64,000 nt of DNA. Source: Pseudomonas sp. MF4836 (lineage in GTDB: Bacteria; Pseudomonadota; Gammaproteobacteria; Pseudomonadales; Pseudomonadaceae). The stretch is from positions 62,001 through 126,000 of the forward strand of contig NZ_MVOL01000004.1 of assembly GCF_002018875.1 (NCBI RefSeq), given 5' to 3'. The notes under the pieces are model-generated. The model was not told the origin of the DNA. It did not search any database and saw nothing but the letters and a program-made list of their open reading frames with translations. Position 1 is the first letter of the stretch. Each line of letters begins with the position of its first letter. Shown piece after piece: positions 60,195 through 64,000 of the stretch. Both the position numbers and the translations under genes were made by a program.

Positions 60195-60290
60195 TGTGGA
60201 TAACCTGTGTACGGTTTTCTGTCTAATCGGCGAAATAGCTTCGTAAATTTATGATTTATATACATATTTCCGAAGCTCATAAAACGCCGA
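60195..60290. repeat. AT-rich nested inverted repeat with DnaA box
   Basis: A perfect DnaA box (60195-60203) is followed by nested arms: TCGGCG (60227-60232) pairs with CGCCGA (60285-60290), and AGCTTCG (60237-60243) with CGAAGCT (60271-60277). They enclose an AT-rich 27-base loop. No coding frame is credible here. Confidence 0.6.
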
Positions 60291-60310
60291 AAAACGTGCA
60301 TAAGTTTTTC

Positions 60311-60345
60311 GCAGCCCCTCGCGAGGGCCGAACTCGCGAGGCTGC
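60311..60345. terminator. GC-rich hairpin between convergent plsC and sensor kinase genes
   Basis: Arms around CTCGCGAG / CTCGCGAG extend outward to GCAGCC / GGCTGC with one mismatch-type offset. There is no clear T-run. It sits between convergent genes, so a bidirectional terminator or a small repeat element is possible. Confidence 0.5.
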
Positions 60346-60420
60346 GCTGGACCTGTAACACGCCGTCCATGCACCTGACACCCCCACGGCGGCCAGCAGC
60401 CTGGCAGCAGCGGCCACGGG

Positions 60421-62724
60421 TTACTCTTCCAGCAGTGGCAGTTGCAGGGTGAAGGTCGAGCCTTGCCCCAGTTGACTGCGGCAGATGATCCGCCCCTGAT
60501 GGCGCTCCACCACGGCCTTGACCATCGACAACCCCAGCCCCAGCCCATCAATGCCCTGGGCCGAGGAAAATCTCTGGTACTGACCAAACAGCTGCGGCAG
60601 ATCCTGGGCGGCGATGCCTTTGCCCTGGTCGCTGATCTCACAGCTCAGCCAGCCCTCGCGGCAACTGACATGCACGCTCACCACAGAGCCCTCGGGGCTG
60701 TACTTGATCGCGTTCTCCAGCAGATTGAACAACGCCCGCGTGAGCAGGGACTGATCGGCCAGGACCATGCCTTCGGCATCTTCGTCGAGGTCGTGGACCA
60801 GGGTGATGCGCTTCAACTGGGCAATGGTCGCCGCCAGGTCGAACGCATCCAGCACCAGCATCGCGAAGATGCTCGGCTGGAACTGATAAGCCTCGGACTC
60901 GGCCTTGGCCAACTGCACAAAGGCTTCGGTCAGGCTCAGTGCGCGGCGTACCTGCTGTTCGATCTGCAGGTACACCTGGTTCTCACCGGGCGCCTGATGG
61001 CGCTGCACATCGAGCAAGGCGAGGATCGCCGAGTGGGGCGCGCGCAAGTCATGGGACAGAAACCGCAGCAGCACCGCGCGCTGCTGCTCGGCATCGCGCT
61101 CGACGCTGAGGTCGGTGAAGCTCAGCAGCCAGCCGATCGGTGTATCGCTGTCAGCTGGCAGCAACGGGGCCCGATCCAGGCGCAGGCTGCGCTCTTGGGT
61201 ATCGCGAAACTCCAGGCACTGCAGTTGCGACAGGTCAGGCGACGAACCCTGTGGATAACCCAGCTCCGCCAACTGGGCGAGCAGTTCAGTGCCCAGCAGC
61301 AGGTTGGCGAACAGTTCGCGGGCCTTGCGATTGGCCAGCAGGATCCTGCCATCGGGGTTGCTGATCAGCGTCGCCACCGGCAGGTACTCCAGGCCATCGG
61401 CGATAAACCGGCGAGTGTCGCGGGTGCGGCTCATGGCCTGTTCCAGGGCGACAATCTGCCCCTGCAATACATCGCCGGACGCGACCGGGGTATGGCGGCG
61501 CTCGGGCAGAACCTTGGGTTCGCTGTCCAGGCGCGCCAGCTCCCAGCCGAAATAAGCCAGGATCACGCTCAGGCGCCGCCAATTCCAGATCAGGTACGCC
61601 AGCAGCATCCCCAGCAGGCTGGCTGCGGGCGACCACCAGCCGCCCGCCCGCAGCAACAGTGCCGAGCCCAGCAATGCCAGGCCCATGCACCCCAGGGTCA
61701 ACCACAGCGCATGGCGTGGGCGCCACAGCAGCAGGCCGAGCAGGGCGGCCACCAGGGCCGCCGACAGCAGGGTCGCCGGCCAGTTGCCCAGCGCCACGAT
61801 ACTGCGCTGCTGCAATAAACCGTTAAGCAGGTTGGCCTGGATCTCGATGCCGGGAGTGGTCCCCAGGCTGGCCGACTGCGGCGTGACGTAGCGATCACCC
61901 AGGCCCGGGGCCGTGGAACCGATCAGGATCAAGCGGTCACGCAGCAACTCCGGCGGCACGTCGCCACGCAACACACTGACATAGGGCACGCTGGGAAAAC
62001 CGCCCGCCGCGCTGATGAAGGGAATCCGCACCTCATGGGCTCGCAGCCAGCCCTGGGCCAGCTGAGGCTCGGCAGAGCCGGGCAGGGTCGCAGACGAGCC
62101 GGCCGGCCGCGTCATTTCATACAGCAGCCACGCCAGTTGCGCCTTGGGGCTCTGCGCCAAGCCCTCACGCAAATACACGCTGCGCACAATGCCATCGGCA
62201 TCAGCCTGGGCATTGATATGCCCCACGGCCTTGGCACAGTCGCGCAACACGGCCACCGGTTCGATCTCACCCAGGGGTTGCCCATAGCGGGCGACGCTTT
62301 CGCGCAGCAACGGCAACAATACATTGCCCGAGCGACACAGGGCCTGGGCCAGGCGCACATCGTTATCCGGCTGGCTGTCGGGCTCGCTGAAAATCACATC
62401 GAACAGCACGCCCCGAACCTCGGCCTCGCGCAAGCGGTCCAGCAGATCCGCATGCAGCGACCGCGGCCAGGGCCATCGGCCGAGTTGTTGCAGGCTGTAG
62501 TCGTCGATGGTGACGATCAGGATTCGCGGGTCGACGGGCAGGGGGCTGAGCCGGTTCAGGCTGTCGTACAGCAGGTTGTTCAGCGCCAGCCCCGGGGTCA
62601 GGGACAACAGGGCGGTCAGGGGCAGCAGGATCAGGCTGACCCAGAGCCATTCCCGTACCAGGCCGCGAAACAGGCGCTGAGCCTGGGTCGGCTCCCGACC
62701 TTCCACACGGCGCCAGCGCTTCAT
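60421..62724 (-). CDS. CHASE2 domain sensor histidine kinase
   Basis: A 767-residue membrane sensor. After one N-terminal helix comes an extracytoplasmic CHASE2 domain (about 40-310, VTIDDYSLQQLGRWPW). A cluster of three helices (about 315-385) is followed by a PAS-like region (about 440-540), a HisKA dimerisation helix (LSHDLRAPHS, H near 558) and a HATPase domain (NLLENAIKYSP near 670, GLGLGLSMVK). The last two give autokinase activity. Its stimulus and response regulator are unknown. It is followed upstream by a FecR protein gene 19 bases away, a pairing seen with CHASE2 kinases. Confidence 0.87.
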   Translation of the reverse strand: MKRWRRVEGREPTQAQRLFRGLVREWLWVSLILLPLTALLSLTPGLALNNLLYDSLNRLSPLPVDPRILIVTIDDYSLQQLGRWPWPRSLHADLLDRLREAEVRGVLFDVIFSEPDSQPDNDVRLAQALCRSGNVLLPLLRESVARYGQPLGEIEPVAVLRDCAKAVGHINAQADADGIVRSVYLREGLAQSPKAQLAWLLYEMTRPAGSSATLPGSAEPQLAQGWLRAHEVRIPFISAAGGFPSVPYVSVLRGDVPPELLRDRLILIGSTAPGLGDRYVTPQSASLGTTPGIEIQANLLNGLLQQRSIVALGNWPATLLSAALVAALLGLLLWRPRHALWLTLGCMGLALLGSALLLRAGGWWSPAASLLGMLLAYLIWNWRRLSVILAYFGWELARLDSEPKVLPERRHTPVASGDVLQGQIVALEQAMSRTRDTRRFIADGLEYLPVATLISNPDGRILLANRKARELFANLLLGTELLAQLAELGYPQGSSPDLSQLQCLEFRDTQERSLRLDRAPLLPADSDTPIGWLLSFTDLSVERDAEQQRAVLLRFLSHDLRAPHSAILALLDVQRHQAPGENQVYLQIEQQVRRALSLTEAFVQLAKAESEAYQFQPSIFAMLVLDAFDLAATIAQLKRITLVHDLDEDAEGMVLADQSLLTRALFNLLENAIKYSPEGSVVSVHVSCREGWLSCEISDQGKGIAAQDLPQLFGQYQRFSSAQGIDGLGLGLSMVKAVVERHQGRIICRSQLGQGSTFTLQLPLLEE

Positions 62725-62742
62725 CGGCAGCAGGCCGCAGGC

Positions 62743-63753
62743 TTATTGAACATTGCTGGTGCGCGGGTAATAGAAAATGTCATACACACCCGTCTCGCCC
62801 TCCAGCCCGTGCTCATCGAAAGCAGAGAGACGCACATGGTAGAAAAAGGCCTTCAGGCCGCTGAAGTTGACCTCGGGGGTGCTGGAAAACTGCTCCTGCT
62901 TGATGTTCAGGAACTCCTTGTCGGTCGCCACCTGGGCACGGTAGCGCCTGGCGCCCGGCAAGGGTTTGAAGATCAACTGCCAGACCGGCGCGCTGCCTGT
63001 CTGTCCGGCCTGGCCCAGCAGTCGCGGCGCCGGCAGCAGGTCGATCGGGGTCAGGGTGCCTTGTTTCTGAATGCGCAGGCCCTGGCGGGCCATGACCTGC
63101 ACCTCGCCGGGGAGCGGGCCCACCGGTTTATCCACAGGCTTGTTCCTAACCGGCTTTTTAGCCTGGGGCGGATCATCCTCCCGACTCACCGCCACCTGCC
63201 CGTTAAGCACTTCGACCAACGCCTGCTGATCGTCATTGCGCACTCGGAAATGAGTACCACGTACCCCCAGGACACCTACTGGCGTGAGGATCTGGAAGCG
63301 ATCGTGGTCACTGCTGCGCTTGATCACATAGGATTCGATCTGGCCCTGTTCCAGGCTGACCTGGGGCACCCCGTACTCCTGGTTCAGGCGCAGGGTGATC
63401 TTCGAACTGGAGGGCAGCACCACCCGCGAACCGTCTCCCAACGAGAGGCTGACGAAGGCTGAAGGCGAGGTCTTCACCCCCTCCTGCTCATCAATATTCA
63501 TGCCCTCTTCGAGGAGGGTTTCCCGGCCCTGGGCATCCACCTTCCAGGCTTCGCCCGTCAGATGCTCCACCGTTGCCGGCAAGGGCTGGCCGCGGCATTG
63601 CAGATTGTCATCGATATAGGGCAAACGCCGAGGCGCGGCGCCGGCGTCCATCAGCGGCAGGAGCAGACACCCGAGCACACCACTCAGAACCAGCAGGCGA
63701 CGGCCCGGGAAAGGCCAGGATAACGTGGGCTGCAAAGGGGTCGTTTGAGTCAT
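62743..63753 (-). CDS. FecR domain-containing secreted protein
   Basis: A 336-residue exported protein: signal/anchor region (about 15-40), FecR domain (about 85-180, QILTPVGVLGVRGTHFRV) and a C-terminal fibronectin-like region (VNFSGLKAFFYHVRLSAFDEHG). It is cotranscribed with the CHASE2 kinase, 18 bases before it. The ATG at 63753 is the most reasonable start; the ribosome site is weak. A DnaA box lies inside it (63128-63136). It probably serves as a periplasmic sensory partner. Confidence 0.82.
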   Translation of the reverse strand: MTQTTPLQPTLSWPFPGRRLLVLSGVLGCLLLPLMDAGAAPRRLPYIDDNLQCRGQPLPATVEHLTGEAWKVDAQGRETLLEEGMNIDEQEGVKTSPSAFVSLSLGDGSRVVLPSSSKITLRLNQEYGVPQVSLEQGQIESYVIKRSSDHDRFQILTPVGVLGVRGTHFRVRNDDQQALVEVLNGQVAVSREDDPPQAKKPVRNKPVDKPVGPLPGEVQVMARQGLRIQKQGTLTPIDLLPAPRLLGQAGQTGSAPVWQLIFKPLPGARRYRAQVATDKEFLNIKQEQFSSTPEVNFSGLKAFFYHVRLSAFDEHGLEGETGVYDIFYYPRTSNVQ

Positions 63754-64000
63754 GGAGTGTGCTTGGACCTGTGGCAAACCGACGGGTAAACCCTGTTATC
63801 GAACCTGTGCACCATACCTGAGGCCGATCCTGAGCCGATAGCTGCCCTTTCAATCGCCAGCCAACGCGTGCGGTGCTGGTCAGGGTATGCGGTACAAAGC
63901 GCAGGTAAAAGTGCGTGGCGATCCAGGCATGCCGACACAAGGGGAGGGTGACACTTCCGTGTGTCGGCACCGTGGCGACAGATCGCCCGGTGATCATCCT
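63754..64000. other. Right-edge intergenic region with inverted repeat
   Basis: No credible gene is visible on either strand. GCCGACACA (63931-63939) and TGTGTCGGC (63960-63968) form a perfect 9-bp stem with a 20-base loop. It may mark the end of a gene beyond the window. Confidence 0.4.

Noticed and set aside
60190..60420. This gap as the chromosomal origin itself
   Set aside because: It has one DnaA box and an AT-rich stem but lacks a cluster of boxes, and no dnaA, rpmH or gyrB gene is beside it.
63608..63997. 129-codon minus-strand frame at the right edge
   Set aside because: It overlaps the signal peptide of the FecR gene in another frame and has no pattern of a response regulator, which I looked for.

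Overview
This window is chromosomal DNA from a fluorescent Pseudomonas (P. fluorescens/protegens type). The GC-rich codon use, the REP elements of the TGTGGCGAG...GCTTGCTCGC kind, and the gene order, which matches the region left of the origin in Pseudomonas genomes as I remember it, all point there (glyS-glyQ-tag-htrB-trkA-rsmB-fmt-def-dprA-tsaC-qor-hemF-aroE, then trpAB-trpI, then prlC, then the cox cluster). By that synteny the replication origin (dnaA/gyrB) should lie a short way beyond the right edge. A steep gradient of perfect DnaA boxes agrees: none in the first 36 kb and 17 in the last 28 kb.

Layout. 1-130: start of a katE-like catalase. 401-2894: metNIQ methionine importer. 2983-11534: complete aa3 cytochrome c oxidase operon on the minus strand (ctaC, ctaD, ctaG, ctaE, SURF1, a conserved helper, heme A synthase, heme O synthase, Sco1), with a sigma-S-like promoter upstream of ctaC and one small membrane protein gene on the opposite strand. 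11906-14989: a conserved unknown gene and a SulP transporter paired with a beta-carbonic anhydrase. 15249-17208: a radical SAM gene behind a LexA box, divergent from a SUKH-type gene pair. 17260-21107: a three-subunit membrane gluconate 2-dehydrogenase (triheme cytochrome c, flavoprotein, Tat-exported small subunit). 21400-22056: a TpbA-like periplasmic tyrosine phosphatase. 22143-25811: YheV, PrlC, gamma-carbonic anhydrase homologue, HAD hydrolase. 25954-31292: small envelope and stress genes (M-type peptidase lipoprotein, two sister lipoproteins, two DUF1161 genes, OsmC, a luciferase-like monooxygenase, dodecin, DUF883).

31289-34357: trpI and trpBA, divergent, with an operator-like repeat between them. 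34477-36074: RcnB-like protein, DOPA-dioxygenase-like protein, NmrA-like protein. 36095-41342: choline-O-sulfate island (LysR regulator, choline sulfatase, choline-binding protein, SulP transporter), closed by a REP pair. 41514-44417: aroE, hemF, qor. 44418-46064: an AT-rich islet holding a lone fimbrial-adhesin-like gene. 46173-60189: origin-proximal housekeeping block (tsaC, dprA, LysM protein, def, fmt, rsmB, trkA, TPR and PilZ proteins, htrB, tag, glyQS, gmhB, plsC). 60421-63753: a CHASE2 sensor kinase and a FecR-domain protein.

I saw no tRNA, rRNA, CRISPR array, transposase or prophage genes. The most unusual signals are the DnaA-box gradient, a 13-bp palindrome made of two DnaA boxes at 54161-54192, an AT-rich nested inverted repeat at 60195-60290, the orphan adhesin, and the LexA box shared by divergent genes.
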